A stretch of DNA of 54,087 bases from Pseudomonadota bacterium (GTDB lineage: Bacteria; Pseudomonadota; Gammaproteobacteria; Steroidobacterales; Woeseiaceae). The stretch covers positions 1-54,087 of the forward strand of contig JADFNV010000019.1 of the NCBI GenBank assembly GCA_022563195.1. Direction: 5' to 3'. Position numbers and translations under genes: made by a program. Position 1 is the first letter of the stretch, and each line of letters opens with the position of its first letter. Below, in pieces: positions 8,610-18,069 of this stretch. The notes under the pieces are model-generated. The model saw only the letters and a program-made list of their open reading frames with translations. It did not search any database and was not told the DNA's origin.

Positions 8610-9759
8610 GGGCCGGCCGTTCCCGCTGCTTCACCAGGTCTATGACCGCAGCCGCGGCCCGATCGTCGGCACCCAGTGCCAGGTCGGATCGCAGCGTGGC
8701 AAATTGACTGGCGATCGCTTCCCTCCTGGCGGTATCCCCAAGGAGTGCAGCAACCTCCCGTGCCAGTGCCTCAGGGGTTGCGGCTTCCTGAACGAACTCA
8801 GGAACCAGTGGCGTTTCGGTTAACAGGTTTGGCAGTGTCAGGTATTCGGTTTTGAGCAGCTTCAGGGTGCGAAAAATCCACGCGGTCGTTTTCGCCACAC
8901 AATAGGCCGCGACCATAGGTTTGCCGAGCAGCGCGGATTCAAGAGCCGCTGTCCCCGATGCGAGCAAGACCACATCGGCAGCCGCCATAGCCTCTATCGA
9001 ACCGCCGTCCGTGACCGTGAAACGCTCAGCCACGCCGGCGAAGCCAAGTTGCTTGTCAATCATCAGGCGCAACTTCGGGCTTGCGGCTGGGGTGATAAAC
9101 CGAACGTTGTCATCCGCATCGGCCAGTATGGAAGCCGCAGAGGCAAACAACGGTCCTAGGCGTGACACCTCGCTGCTGCGACTGCCCGGCATGACCGTTA
9201 CAACTCGATGGCCTTCGAGATTCAGTAACTGGCGAGCAGCGTCGGTGTCGATATCGGTGGGCAAGCTGTCAGCCTTGGGATGACCAACAAATACCGCATC
9301 GATGCCATGCCGATCATAAATTGCCTTCTCGAATGGCAAGATGCAAAGAACCCTGTCCGCAGCTTTGCGCACGGTTTTGATACGGCCAGCACGCCAGGCC
9401 CAGATTGACGGGCTGACATAATGAACCGTGCGAATACCGGACCGGCGCAATTTTTTCTCAAGGCCAAAATTAAAGTCAGGTGCATCGATACCCACAAAAA
9501 CATCCGGGGGTGATGCACGCCAGCGACGAACGAGCGACCGTCGCAACATAAGAAGACGCGGAATCTCCCGAAGCGGTTCGACAAGTCCCATCACGGCGAG
9601 CGCTTCAGAATCCTCCCACTGCGAGCAACCGGCGTCGACCATCGCACAACCTGCAACACCTTCGAACGTCGCGTCCGGAACGCGCGCCCGGAGCGCGCGG
9701 ATCAGTCCCGCGCCCAACAGGTCGCCGGACGCCTCACCAGCAACCAGGCCAATCTTCAT
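8584..9759 (-). CDS. lpxB: Lipid-A-disaccharide synthase
   Basis: 391 residues, near the usual ~380. It joins UDP-2,3-diacylglucosamine to lipid X, making the beta-1,6 disaccharide of lipid A at the inner face of the inner membrane (GT19). Seen: the N-terminal VAGEASGDLLGAGL, the VGIDAPDFNFGLEK segment, YVSPSIWAWR, FVGHPKAD and the nucleotide-binding VTVMPGSRSSEV. It is the last gene of the rpsB-to-lpxB run, 5 bp after lpxA, so the operon ends in the convergent TPR gene. The rnhB and dnaE genes that often follow lpxB are not here. Confidence 0.95.
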   Translation of the reverse strand: MKIGLVAGEASGDLLGAGLIRALRARVPDATFEGVAGCAMVDAGCSQWEDSEALAVMGLVEPLREIPRLLMLRRSLVRRWRASPPDVFVGIDAPDFNFGLEKKLRRSGIRTVHYVSPSIWAWRAGRIKTVRKAADRVLCILPFEKAIYDRHGIDAVFVGHPKADSLPTDIDTDAARQLLNLEGHRVVTVMPGSRSSEVSRLGPLFASAASILADADDNVRFITPAASPKLRLMIDKQLGFAGVAERFTVTDGGSIEAMAAADVVLLASGTAALESALLGKPMVAAYCVAKTTAWIFRTLKLLKTEYLTLPNLLTETPLVPEFVQEAATPEALAREVAALLGDTARREAIASQFATLRSDLALGADDRAAAAVIDLVKQRERPALKRVPAGP

Positions 9760-9764
9760 AAGTC

Positions 9765-10535
9765 TTATCGAACAATTCCGCGTTCGGGAGAACGCAGTGA
9801 TTCTAGAAACGCCTCGAGTTCGGGTTGTTGCCGCAATCGCTCCGTGATTTCTGCGATCGCATCTGCAAGCTTCATTCCCTTTCGATACACGAGACGGTAG
9901 GCATCCTTGATATTTCGAATCTGGTCGGTAGTGAAGCCGCGACGTTTCAGACCTTCACTGTTGATGCCACGTGGCTTCGCCGGCTGGCCCGAAACCGTCG
10001 TGAACGCCGGCACGTCCCGGTTTACGCCTGAGTACATACCAAGAAACGCGTGAGCACCAATTCTGCAGAACTGATGAACACCGGAGAAGCCGCCCAAAAT
10101 CACCCAGTCACCGACGTGCACATGGCCGCCCAAGGTCGCATTGTTCGCCATAATCGTATTGCTGCCGACATGGCAATCGTGTGCGATATGCACATACGCC
10201 ATGATCCAGTTGTCGTCACGAAGGATGGTCTCGCCCGCATCCTGCACCGTGCCGCGGCTGACCGTGCAGAACTCGCGAATCGTATTGCGATCGCCGATCA
10301 CCAACTTCGTCGGCTCATCAGCATATTTCTTGTCCTGCGGATCGTCGCCTATCGACGCAAATTGATAAATGTGATTGTCTTTGCCGATGATGGTCGGTCC
10401 CTTGATGACCACATGGCTTTCAATGCACGTACCGCCGCCGATTTCGACACCATCGCCGATAATCGTGAATGGCCCGACCTCCACGTTTTGCGCAAGCGTC
10501 GCGCCATCCGACACTATAGCCGATGGATGAATCAC
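9765..10535 (-). CDS. lpxA: UDP-N-acetylglucosamine O-acyltransferase
   Basis: 257 residues. It performs the first step of lipid A synthesis, transferring 3-hydroxyacyl from ACP to UDP-GlcNAc. I place the start at GTG 10535 (VIHPSAIVSDG), which overlaps the fabZ stop as GTGA. The longer frame to 10559 would begin inside fabZ. A left-handed hexapeptide beta-helix is evident in the repeated I-x-x-x-V/A text, and the catalytic His lies in AYVHIAHDCHVG. The C-terminal helical domain begins at GLKRRGFTTDQI. The tight overlap implies translational coupling with fabZ. Confidence 0.95.
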   Translation of the reverse strand: MIHPSAIVSDGATLAQNVEVGPFTIIGDGVEIGGGTCIESHVVIKGPTIIGKDNHIYQFASIGDDPQDKKYADEPTKLVIGDRNTIREFCTVSRGTVQDAGETILRDDNWIMAYVHIAHDCHVGSNTIMANNATLGGHVHVGDWVILGGFSGVHQFCRIGAHAFLGMYSGVNRDVPAFTTVSGQPAKPRGINSEGLKRRGFTTDQIRNIKDAYRLVYRKGMKLADAIAEITERLRQQPELEAFLESLRSPERGIVR

Positions 10536-10990
10536 GTTCGATCTCCGCCAGGCGCACATATTATCGTCGCCGATGCAACGGGATTTCCGTCGACGGTCGC
10601 CTCACATCGATACCACCATATGCCGCGTTTCACCTTATGTTTCTCAACACAAACGGTTAACAGGTCACCCGGCGTTACCGGTCGCCGAAAACGCGCAGAG
10701 TCTATGCCGGCAAGGTAATACAGTGGACGCGGCTCTATATCTCCATTACTGATATGCGATAACACACCACCAGCCTGCGCCATCGTCTCGATGACAAGCA
10801 CGCCCGGCATGACCGGATTGCCCGGAAAATGCCCCTCAAAATACGGCTCATCGGCCGTGACATTCTTGGTCGCCGTAATTTGCTCATGCGGCGTGCATTC
10901 AACGATCTTGTCTATCAACAGAAAGGGATACCGGTGCGGCAGAAGATCCATGATCCCGGCCGCATCGAGCAGTGACGTTTCGACGCTCAC
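10532..10990 (-). CDS. fabZ: 3-hydroxyacyl-[ACP] dehydratase FabZ
   Basis: 152 residues from GTG 10990, which overlaps the lpxD stop by 4 nt. It is a hot-dog-fold dehydratase of fatty-acid elongation that competes with LpxA/LpxD for 3-hydroxyacyl-ACP. The catalytic His and Glu are visible in FEGHFPGNPVMPGV and LVIETMAQAGG. LLPHRYPFLLIDKI is the family's N-terminal signature. Its position between lpxD and lpxA is the conserved arrangement that balances membrane phospholipid and lipid A supply. Confidence 0.96.
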   Translation of the reverse strand: MSVETSLLDAAGIMDLLPHRYPFLLIDKIVECTPHEQITATKNVTADEPYFEGHFPGNPVMPGVLVIETMAQAGGVLSHISNGDIEPRPLYYLAGIDSARFRRPVTPGDLLTVCVEKHKVKRGIWWYRCEATVDGNPVASATIICAPGGDRT

Positions 10991-12000
10991 TTGCCGTGTT
11001 TCTCCAGTTTGCCTACGCGTTCAACAAGCGACTCAAGCCGGCGAAAACGAGCAGCCTTGCGATTCCAGTCGCGCACGGGCTCCGCCGCAAAACTCGACGC
11101 GTACACACCCGGTTCCTTGATGTCTTTCGTGATCATGCCTTGTGCGCTCACGATAACATCGTCACAGATTGTGACATGCCCGACCGCACCAGAATGACCG
11201 GCAAACATACAGCGTTGACCGATCTCGGTACTGCCGCCGAAGCCGCATTGTGCTGCGATCGCTGTGTGCGCACCAACACTACAGTTATGCGCGATATGAA
11301 CCAGGTTATCGATCTTCACACCGTGCTCAATAACAGTGTCATCGAGCGCCCCGCAATCAATAGTCGAATTCGCGCCAATTTCAACGTCATCACCGATGCG
11401 CACACCACCCGTCTGCGGGACCTTGATCCATCCTTCGGCTGTCATCGCGTTACCAAATCCATCGCAACCGATGACCGCACCCGGATGCACAATGCACCGC
11501 GCGCCTACCGTCACCTGACGTACTAAGGTCACATTCGCGATCAATCGACCATCGTCGCCGATTTGACAGTCCGGTCCGATCACACAACCGGGACCGATGG
11601 AAGTGTTTTCGCCGATAATCGTGCCATCGTCGATCACAGCATTCGCCGCAACGTGCGCAGATGCCGCCACTGTCGCCGTCGACGAAACCTGCGCCGATGG
11701 ATGGATGCCCGGCTCGAAAGTTCGTACCGGAACGATCGCGCTCGACATACGTGCATAACACGCATAAGGATTTTCATTGATCAACGATGCGGTCGGCGAA
11801 TTATCCGCATCATCGGCACACAAAATAACTGCAGCTGCCGCTGTAGAGGCAAGTTGATCTTTGAATGCGGGGCTGGAAAGGAAGCTCAGCGATTTTGAGT
11901 TCGCATTGTTGAGCGATGCGACATTATCAACCAAGACGTCGGCATCTCCGATCAGCTCACAGCCGAATCGCGTCGCCAGTTTTCCGAGACTGATCGCCAT
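10987..12000 (-). CDS. lpxD: UDP-3-O-acylglucosamine N-acyltransferase
   Basis: 337 residues from ATG 12000. It N-acylates UDP-3-O-acylglucosamine, the third lipid A step. The N-terminal uridine-binding domain contains the FLSSPAFKDQL region typical of LpxD (S-F-l-...-Y/F). A long hexapeptide left-handed helix follows, with the catalytic histidine in LVHIAHNCSVGAH, and a C-terminal helix (RRLESLVERVGKLEK) that packs the trimer. It lies 30 bp downstream of skp, the standard order. Confidence 0.95.
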   Translation of the reverse strand: MAISLGKLATRFGCELIGDADVLVDNVASLNNANSKSLSFLSSPAFKDQLASTAAAAVILCADDADNSPTASLINENPYACYARMSSAIVPVRTFEPGIHPSAQVSSTATVAASAHVAANAVIDDGTIIGENTSIGPGCVIGPDCQIGDDGRLIANVTLVRQVTVGARCIVHPGAVIGCDGFGNAMTAEGWIKVPQTGGVRIGDDVEIGANSTIDCGALDDTVIEHGVKIDNLVHIAHNCSVGAHTAIAAQCGFGGSTEIGQRCMFAGHSGAVGHVTICDDVIVSAQGMITKDIKEPGVYASSFAAEPVRDWNRKAARFRRLESLVERVGKLEKHGK

Positions 12001-12030
12001 AGGAGGCGCGCCCGACCGACGACGCGGCGC

Positions 12031-12570
12031 TTAGCGTGCTCCGGTTGCCTGGAAGTTGGCTTCCACGGCTCGCAGCACTTCCTCAGTAATATTAACAGCA
12101 GCACTTGCGAACAAGACGCCATCACCAACGATGAGATCGTATCCTTCCTGCTGTGCATAGTCTTGCACTTCTTTGAGTATGGATCGTTGCAGAATGCCCA
12201 GCTCTTCATTCTGGCGAAGATTCAAATCTTCGCGAAACTCCGTCTGTAGACGTGTGACTTCGCGCTGCAAGTCGCGCAAGTTTTTCTCGGCATTGCGTCG
12301 CTCGGTTTCACCCATTACCGCCAAATCCTTCTGGACTTTTGCGGACAAGTCTTCAAATTCTTTTTGCTTCGCCAGAAACTCACGCTGTCGCGGCGCGAAC
12401 TCCTCCTGCAAAGCATCCATTGCGGATTTTGTCTGTGGCGCACGCTCCATAAGAACCGGAATATTAACGACACCGACTTTCAGACCTTGAGCATTGGCTG
12501 GAACTATGAGCGCGCACAAAAGCGCAATACCGAAACTCACTCTTATTAAAAAATGCTTTACAGAACTCAT
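12031..12570 (-). CDS. skp: Periplasmic chaperone Skp/OmpH
   Basis: 179 residues. A cleavable signal peptide (~27 residues, ending VPANAQ) is followed by LKVGVVNIPVLMERAPQ, the short beta-strand trimerisation part. Then comes a long charged coiled coil (FAPRQREFLAKQKEFEDLSA, NAEKNLRDLQREVTRLQTEF) that forms the tentacles. The C-terminal strand is YDLIVGDGVLFASAAVNIT. It holds unfolded outer-membrane proteins on their way to the BAM complex, encoded immediately upstream by bamA (15-bp gap). Confidence 0.93.
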   Translation of the reverse strand: MSSVKHFLIRVSFGIALLCALIVPANAQGLKVGVVNIPVLMERAPQTKSAMDALQEEFAPRQREFLAKQKEFEDLSAKVQKDLAVMGETERRNAEKNLRDLQREVTRLQTEFREDLNLRQNEELGILQRSILKEVQDYAQQEGYDLIVGDGVLFASAAVNITEEVLRAVEANFQATGAR

Positions 12571-12584
12571 AAACTATTCAATCC

Positions 12585-14999
12585 TCAAAACGCTTGACCA
12601 ATGGAAAACTGGAATCTCTCCAGCTCGTCTCCGTAATACCTGTCATTACCGCTGTAATCGTTGAGCGGCAACGCATAGCTGAAACGAAACAAACCCAGCG
12701 GCGCCAACCATTGTACGCCAATACCGATCGACGCACGCAGCTCATCGAATTCGGGCTTGTACTCGACGGGTGACCCCAATTTGTCAGTAAATGCAACCTC
12801 GCCAGTATTAAATACATTGCCGAGATCGTAGAAGAGGCTGGCGCGCGCCTGACTGGCCCATTTCTCCGGCAGCGGGAATATAAGCTCTACCTGGCTTGCA
12901 ACCAATACATTGCCGCCGTAAGGACGACCAAAACTATCGCGTGGCCCGAGATAGGACTCTTTGAAACCGCGAACCGATTGTGGCCCACCGCCGTAAAACT
13001 GCTTGAATGGCGGCAACGCGGTCGTGTCGCCGAGGGCCTCGCCAAATGCCAGTTCGGCATTGACCCTGACGGTCCAGCGCCGCCACAGCGGAATATACTT
13101 TGTAAAATGGTACCGCGCAGTGAAGTACTCGACATCGCTGCCCGGAACAGCCATCGAGAGAAACACCTGTTGTCGCATGCCCCGGTCTGCAAAAATTGCG
13201 CGATTGCGGCTGTCGTAACTCCATCCGGCTATGAGTTCGAACGTATCAAAAATTGTGCCAAAAAACTCGAATCCTGTACTGCTGTTTCCGACAAAGGTGT
13301 CACCGTTATTTTGAACCCAGTCCTGCGCCTGAGTCGTACTCGTGCTTGACGCGAGCAGCTCCGAATGTTGAAACGACAAACCAAACGACAAGGTCTGAAA
13401 TTCGCTCAGCGGATAGCCGTAGTCAATCGTTGCACCAGAACTTTTTGTCGAAAAATCCGAGGTAGCTGACGTAAATTGCGTGATATCACGAGAGTTAATG
13501 CTGACCGTGCGGCGTATACCGTCCATCGATCGGTACGGATCTGTATGCGAGAGACTGTAAAGTTTTTGAAACCGCCCTGATCGAATCTCGAGGGCGACTC
13601 GATTTCCAGTACCAAGAATATTGGTATGAATGATGCTTCCGTTCAACAAAAGTTTTTGTGATTCAGAATAACCAACGCCGCCACTGAACTGGCCCGGCAT
13701 GCGATATTCAAGATTGAAGTCGATATCGACAAGATCAACGCTGCCCGAAACCGGTGAATTATTGACCTCAACTTTTTCGATGTACGGCAATCTCTGCAGC
13801 CTGACCTTGGACCGGTCAACCAGGAGATTGGACAAATACGCGCCTTCCATTTGTCGCATCTCTCGGCGTAGTACCTCGTCGTCAACCTGGTCAACACCAT
13901 GAAAGTTAATCCGCCGCACATAAACACGGCTCTGTGGATCGACATAGAATGTAATGGCTGCTTCTTTTTTCTCATGATCGAGTTCAGGAACCGGCTCTAT
14001 ATGTGCGTTTGCGTATCCCTGTTCACCAAGCCGAATCGACATGTACTCGCTCGACAGTGTCAATATGGCTTGATTGAAGACTGAGCCCGGTTGCGCAAGA
14101 ATCAATGCACGCAAGTACTCCTCGGGGATGACCATGTCGCCAACCAGTTTGACCTCGGAAATTTTGTACAGCTCGCCCTCGTGGATACCGATCGTTACAA
14201 AAATATCTTTTTTGTTCGGCGATATCGCAACCTGCGTCGAATCCACCCGGAAATCCGCGTAACCACGATTCATATAAAAAGAGGCCAGACTCTCGAGGTC
14301 GCCTTCTAATGCCTCCGCAGAATAGCGATCGTCCTGTTTGAGCCATGACAACCAGTTTGCAGTGTCGAGCTTGAAACTCTCACGAATCTCCTCCTCGTCG
14401 AATGCCGTATTGCCAACGATATTGACCTGTCGAATTCTTGCACGATCACCTTCCTTGATAATGAAGCCTACACGTACCGTGTTATTGGGCCGATCCTGCA
14501 CATAGCTCTCGACCGAAACGGCATATTTGCCCTGGCCGTGATACTGCTCGCGCAGGGCCGCTTCCACGTTTTCGAGAATCGAGCGGTCGAATGTCCTGCC
14601 CTTCGCAAGCCCGATTTCTCGAAGCGACTGCATCAGGTCCTCTGTTTTGATGTCCTTGTTGCCCTCGATCTCAAAGCTCTCGATCGATGGGCGCTCATGA
14701 ACAACGATGACCAGGACGTCACCGTCGCGCCGAAATTCGATATCGTCGAACAAACCCTGCCCATAAAGGGCGCGAATCGATTCCTGCACACGAATATGAT
14801 CGATACTGTCGCCAATGTTGACAGGCAGATAATTAAACACCGTTCCTTCAGAGATGCGCTGTAAACCTTCGACTCGCATGTCGCGAACGACAAACTCATC
14901 CATCGCGTTAGCGGCCAAGGGCAGCAACAAGCCCAGTGCGACAATGAGCACATGAATCTTTTTCCAGCCTGCATTCAGGTCGTGGTACATCTCTTTCAT
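12585..14999 (-). CDS. bamA: Outer-membrane assembly factor BamA
   Basis: 804 residues. I prefer ATG 14999 because GGAAG lies 10 nt upstream; the GTG at 15008 is too close to it. A signal peptide ends ANAMD, five POTRA domains cover about residues 24-420, and an Omp85 16-strand barrel follows (FSGGVGYSESQKLLLNGSI onward). The conserved barrel motifs GGPQSVRGFKE (lid/L6 VRGF) and a C-terminal phenylalanine (FSIGQAF) are present. It is essential for inserting beta-barrel proteins, including the giant barrel protein and porin in this window. It sits between rseP and skp in the canonical order. Confidence 0.95.
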   Translation of the reverse strand: MKEMYHDLNAGWKKIHVLIVALGLLLPLAANAMDEFVVRDMRVEGLQRISEGTVFNYLPVNIGDSIDHIRVQESIRALYGQGLFDDIEFRRDGDVLVIVVHERPSIESFEIEGNKDIKTEDLMQSLREIGLAKGRTFDRSILENVEAALREQYHGQGKYAVSVESYVQDRPNNTVRVGFIIKEGDRARIRQVNIVGNTAFDEEEIRESFKLDTANWLSWLKQDDRYSAEALEGDLESLASFYMNRGYADFRVDSTQVAISPNKKDIFVTIGIHEGELYKISEVKLVGDMVIPEEYLRALILAQPGSVFNQAILTLSSEYMSIRLGEQGYANAHIEPVPELDHEKKEAAITFYVDPQSRVYVRRINFHGVDQVDDEVLRREMRQMEGAYLSNLLVDRSKVRLQRLPYIEKVEVNNSPVSGSVDLVDIDFNLEYRMPGQFSGGVGYSESQKLLLNGSIIHTNILGTGNRVALEIRSGRFQKLYSLSHTDPYRSMDGIRRTVSINSRDITQFTSATSDFSTKSSGATIDYGYPLSEFQTLSFGLSFQHSELLASSTSTTQAQDWVQNNGDTFVGNSSTGFEFFGTIFDTFELIAGWSYDSRNRAIFADRGMRQQVFLSMAVPGSDVEYFTARYHFTKYIPLWRRWTVRVNAELAFGEALGDTTALPPFKQFYGGGPQSVRGFKESYLGPRDSFGRPYGGNVLVASQVELIFPLPEKWASQARASLFYDLGNVFNTGEVAFTDKLGSPVEYKPEFDELRASIGIGVQWLAPLGLFRFSYALPLNDYSGNDRYYGDELERFQFSIGQAF

Positions 15000-15050
15000 A
15001 TCACGCACACTTCCAGTGTTTTATAGATTGCAGCGTCTGACCGGCCGCGC

Positions 15051-16403
15051 TTATCCAAGAATTCTCGCAATGTCATTATAAAAGGCGAAGCTCATCAACA
15101 GTACCAGTGCAAGAATCCCGACCTGTTGACCAATAATCTGTGCCCGATCCGATAGTGGACTGCCTTTCACGAACTCGATCGTCTGATAGACGATCTGGCC
15201 ACCGTCGAGTACCGGAACCGGCAGCAAATTAAGCACTCCCAGGCTGATACTCACCAGCGCCAGGAATGCAAGGAATTCACTGAAACCGCGCTGTGCCGAG
15301 TCACCGGCGAATTGCGCGATGTTAATAGGGCCACTGATGTTCTTGATCGATACTTCGCCCGTCAACATGCGCCCGAGCATGCGCACAGTGAAAATCGACG
15401 TCGCCCATGTCCTGTACACGGCTTCACCAACCGAATCGATCGGTCCATACTTGCGCAAGTAATAGTAATCACCGATGTCACTGGAGGCCCGAACACCAAG
15501 CAAGCCCCGTATTTGACCGTCAACCTCATGTTCTCCGATGACGACCTCGACTGCCAATGCGCGCCCGGAGCGGACGTATTCAACCGACACGTCTTTTTGC
15601 GCCCGGACGGATACGATTCGGACAAGGTCACCGTAGGATTTGACCTGCTCGCCATCCACGGCGGTTATCCGGTCACCCGGTAACAGCCCGGCGCCAATCG
15701 CCGCACCGTCCTCGACAAGCTCACCGATAATTGCAGGCGGCTGCCATGGCTGGAATCCCAGTCCTTCGAACAACATCCCCGGTTCCGTCAAACGCGATGC
15801 ATCCTCGCCAATTATCAAAGTTGCGCGGCGCTGCCGGCCATTGGCATCTTCGACCGTCAGCGAAACGCGACCATCGGTCACCATGCGATCAAGCATCGCG
15901 ACCAGCGTCGACTCCCAGTCTGCGGTTTCCACATCACCGACCCCAACAATCTTGTCGCCAAACTCAAGCCCCGCCCTGGCTGCGTATGAATCGGGAACCA
16001 CGTCCCCGACGGCAGGTTGAAGCGTCGGAATTCCACCGAGGAACAGCACCCAGTACGCCACAATGGCGAACAGGAAATTGAATCCGGGACCCGCGAGAAG
16101 CACGGTGATGCGCGCCCAGATCGGTCGATGATTGAATGCCCGACCGTCGTCTTTCGGCTCAACCGGCCCTTCTCTCGCGTCGAGAAAGCGGACGTAGCCG
16201 CCCAACGGTATCGCGGCGATGCAATACTCGGTCTTATCGGCACCGCGGATCCAGGTCCATATCGGCTTGCCGAAGCCGATTGAGAAGCGCAGCACTTTCA
16301 TGCCAAGCCAGCGACCAACTATGTAATGGCCGAACTCATGGACCGTGACCAGGACGCTGATCGCGACAATGAATGCCACCAGATTGATTAGTGCGTCACC
16401 CAT
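15051..16403 (-). CDS. rseP: Site-2 intramembrane zinc protease RseP
   Basis: 450 residues. It performs the second cut of anti-sigma factor RseA in the sigma-E envelope stress response and clears signal peptides. HEFGH near residues 23-27 is the zinc motif in the first helix. Two PDZ domains occupy the periplasmic middle (GDKIVGVGDVETADWE and PGDRITAVDGEQVKSYGD). The third zinc ligand and C-terminal helices appear as NLLPVPVLDGGQ and LMSFAFYNDI. It starts 3 bp after the stop of the 44-codon ORF that occupies the place of dxr. Confidence 0.95.
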   Translation of the reverse strand: MGDALINLVAFIVAISVLVTVHEFGHYIVGRWLGMKVLRFSIGFGKPIWTWIRGADKTEYCIAAIPLGGYVRFLDAREGPVEPKDDGRAFNHRPIWARITVLLAGPGFNFLFAIVAYWVLFLGGIPTLQPAVGDVVPDSYAARAGLEFGDKIVGVGDVETADWESTLVAMLDRMVTDGRVSLTVEDANGRQRRATLIIGEDASRLTEPGMLFEGLGFQPWQPPAIIGELVEDGAAIGAGLLPGDRITAVDGEQVKSYGDLVRIVSVRAQKDVSVEYVRSGRALAVEVVIGEHEVDGQIRGLLGVRASSDIGDYYYLRKYGPIDSVGEAVYRTWATSIFTVRMLGRMLTGEVSIKNISGPINIAQFAGDSAQRGFSEFLAFLALVSISLGVLNLLPVPVLDGGQIVYQTIEFVKGSPLSDRAQIIGQQVGILALVLLMSFAFYNDIARILG

Positions 16404-16405
16404 GG

Positions 16406-16540
16406 TCAGCTTGTTTCCTTAATAAGATCGGTGAGCCGCCCGCTTGCAATGTATTGACTGGCCTGGCCTGCAGCAGTTCCCAGGGCCCTGCTGCCAAGCC
16501 TAGGCTCTGCGCCGTGAACAGCAACTGAACGGCCGGTCAT
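16406..16540 (-). pseudogene. 44-codon ORF in the position of dxr; probable internal-deletion scar
   Basis: In proteobacteria dxr (DXP reductoisomerase, ~390 codons, MEP isoprenoid pathway) normally sits between cdsA and rseP. Here only this ORF remains, coupled to cdsA by an ATGA overlap. It begins MTGRSVAVHGA, close to the usual Dxr start (V-x-V-L-G-A-T-G-S-I-G). Its end, ASQYIASGRLTDLIKETS, could be the Dxr extreme C-terminus (A-x-x-x-W/Y-x-x-x-x-G-R). I infer deletion of ~350 codons leaving both ends joined. The match to each end is short and judged by eye; alternatively it is a small coupled gene of its own. Confidence 0.45.
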
Positions 16541-17319
16541 CGCAAGCCCAGCCAGCCCATACCGAGCGCAAAAAGCGGGGTTGCGGCTGCAACGCTGTCG
16601 ATACGATCGAGTACACCACCATGACCGGGAAACAGCGTGCCACTATCTTTGACGCCCGCCGTGCGTTTGAACATGCTAACGGTCAGGTCGCCAACGATCG
16701 AAACTGCCACAACCGCCAGGCAAAATGGCACCAAGACTGACAGATTCGTGTCAATCCAGAACGATCTGCCGATAATCAATAACACGACAGCCACCATCCC
16801 GCCGATGGCACCCTCCCAGGTCTTACCGGGGCTTATCCGCGGCGCAAGCTTGACGCGACCGAAGTTCTTGCCCGCAAAATAGGCGCCGCTGTCGGCTACC
16901 CAAACGATCAGCAGCGCGAATAACAGGATGGCCGGTTCAATTTCGTATAACAACATCAATGCTGCGTACAGAGGCACCAGAACGATGGCTCCCGCAAACC
17001 ATCGTATGACGGCGGGTATCGGCGTCGGAAAGAAAAACGTCCAGATCAGTGCGGCCAGCCACCAGGCCATACTCATCATCAGCAAGAGTTCGGTGTAAGT
17101 CGTCAGCGCCAGTGTCACGACCACGAGCATGGTCCCGATCAGCGCGACATAGACGATTCGGGTCGCGATGCCGGTTGTGCCTAGAAAACCGGACCACTCC
17201 CAGGCACCGACAAGCATTAGTCCGCCAATGACGATACGGGTCGCGACCGGCGGCACCACAAACAACACAAGCAGCAGTGCTGCGAGCGCGATTATTGCAG
17301 TGACTATTCGCTGTCTCAT
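16537..17319 (-). CDS. cdsA: Phosphatidate cytidylyltransferase
   Basis: 260 residues, multi-spanning inner-membrane enzyme. It makes CDP-diacylglycerol from CTP and phosphatidate, the precursor of all phospholipids. About seven hydrophobic helices are visible. The family signature is clear at SMFKRTAGVKDSGTLFPGHG (S-x-x-K-R-x4-K-D-x-S), with LFPGHGGVLDRIDS and the upstream VADSGAYFAGKNFGR and ISPGKTWEG motifs. Its ATG overlaps the uppS stop by one base (TAATG). Confidence 0.95.
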   Translation of the reverse strand: MRQRIVTAIIALAALLLVLFVVPPVATRIVIGGLMLVGAWEWSGFLGTTGIATRIVYVALIGTMLVVVTLALTTYTELLLMMSMAWWLAALIWTFFFPTPIPAVIRWFAGAIVLVPLYAALMLLYEIEPAILLFALLIVWVADSGAYFAGKNFGRVKLAPRISPGKTWEGAIGGMVAVVLLIIGRSFWIDTNLSVLVPFCLAVVAVSIVGDLTVSMFKRTAGVKDSGTLFPGHGGVLDRIDSVAAATPLFALGMGWLGLR

Positions 17320-18053
17320 TAGTTGACCGCCTCAACCTGGTCTCCGGTATGCCCATAGCGACGCTCGCGCCCCGCGTAGAAGGCCAATGCCTGACTAAAC
17401 TCTTTTTCACCAAAATCGGGCCAAAGCGCGTCGCAAAACCACAGCTCCGCATAAGCGAGATTCCACAGTAGAAAATTACTGATGCGCTGCTCGCCACCCG
17501 TACGGATAAGCAGATCCGGATCGGGCACGTCGGCGAGCTCGAGTTCTGCTGCAAACACAGTGTCATCGATATCCTGCGTCGCGATGTCACCTGCAGCCAC
17601 ACGCCCGGCCAGTCGCCGTGCGGCCTGCACGATGTCCCAGCGACCGCCATACGCGACAGCAACCTGCAGCCGTAATCCCGTGTTGTCACTCGTTCGCGTC
17701 TCCGCCGCAATAATCTTGTCGAGTAGCTGCGGTTGCAGTTGGTCGCGCGAACCAATGAATTCGAGCCTTACATTATTACGATGCAGCTCATCGATTTCTC
17801 GTTGCAATGATTCAATAAATAATCCCATGAGCTTGCTGACCTCCTCACGAGGGCGTTTCCAGTTCTCGCTGCTGAACGCGAACAAGGTCAGATATCGAAC
17901 CCCGTGCTCGGCGGCGATTTCGACTATTTTGCGAACGGCACCCGCTCCAGAACGGTGTCCAGCATGGCGCGGAAGTGCTCGCTTACGAGCCCAGCGGCCG
18001 TTGCCGTCCATGATGACGGCCACATGATTGGGAATGTTTGGATCCACAGTCAT
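17319..18053 (-). CDS. uppS: Undecaprenyl diphosphate synthase (cis-prenyltransferase)
   Basis: 244 residues from ATG 18053 (MTVDPNIPNHVAVIMDGNG); the longer frame to 18182 overlaps frr and lacks support. It condenses IPP units on FPP to make the C55 lipid carrier for cell-wall and LPS synthesis. Signatures: IMDGNGRWARKR with the catalytic Asp, AFSSENWKRP, and C-terminal RTGGEQRISNFLLWNLAYAE. Its substrate IPP must come from an isoprenoid pathway whose dxr step is missing from this operon. Confidence 0.95.
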   Translation of the reverse strand: MTVDPNIPNHVAVIMDGNGRWARKRALPRHAGHRSGAGAVRKIVEIAAEHGVRYLTLFAFSSENWKRPREEVSKLMGLFIESLQREIDELHRNNVRLEFIGSRDQLQPQLLDKIIAAETRTSDNTGLRLQVAVAYGGRWDIVQAARRLAGRVAAGDIATQDIDDTVFAAELELADVPDPDLLIRTGGEQRISNFLLWNLAYAELWFCDALWPDFGEKEFSQALAFYAGRERRYGHTGDQVEAVN

Positions 18054-18069
18054 AAAAGCAAAATCCGGG

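Noticed and set aside
16937..17755. 272-codon minus ORF overlapping cdsA and uppS
   Set aside because: Out-of-frame shadow; both overlapped genes have strong signatures in their own frames.
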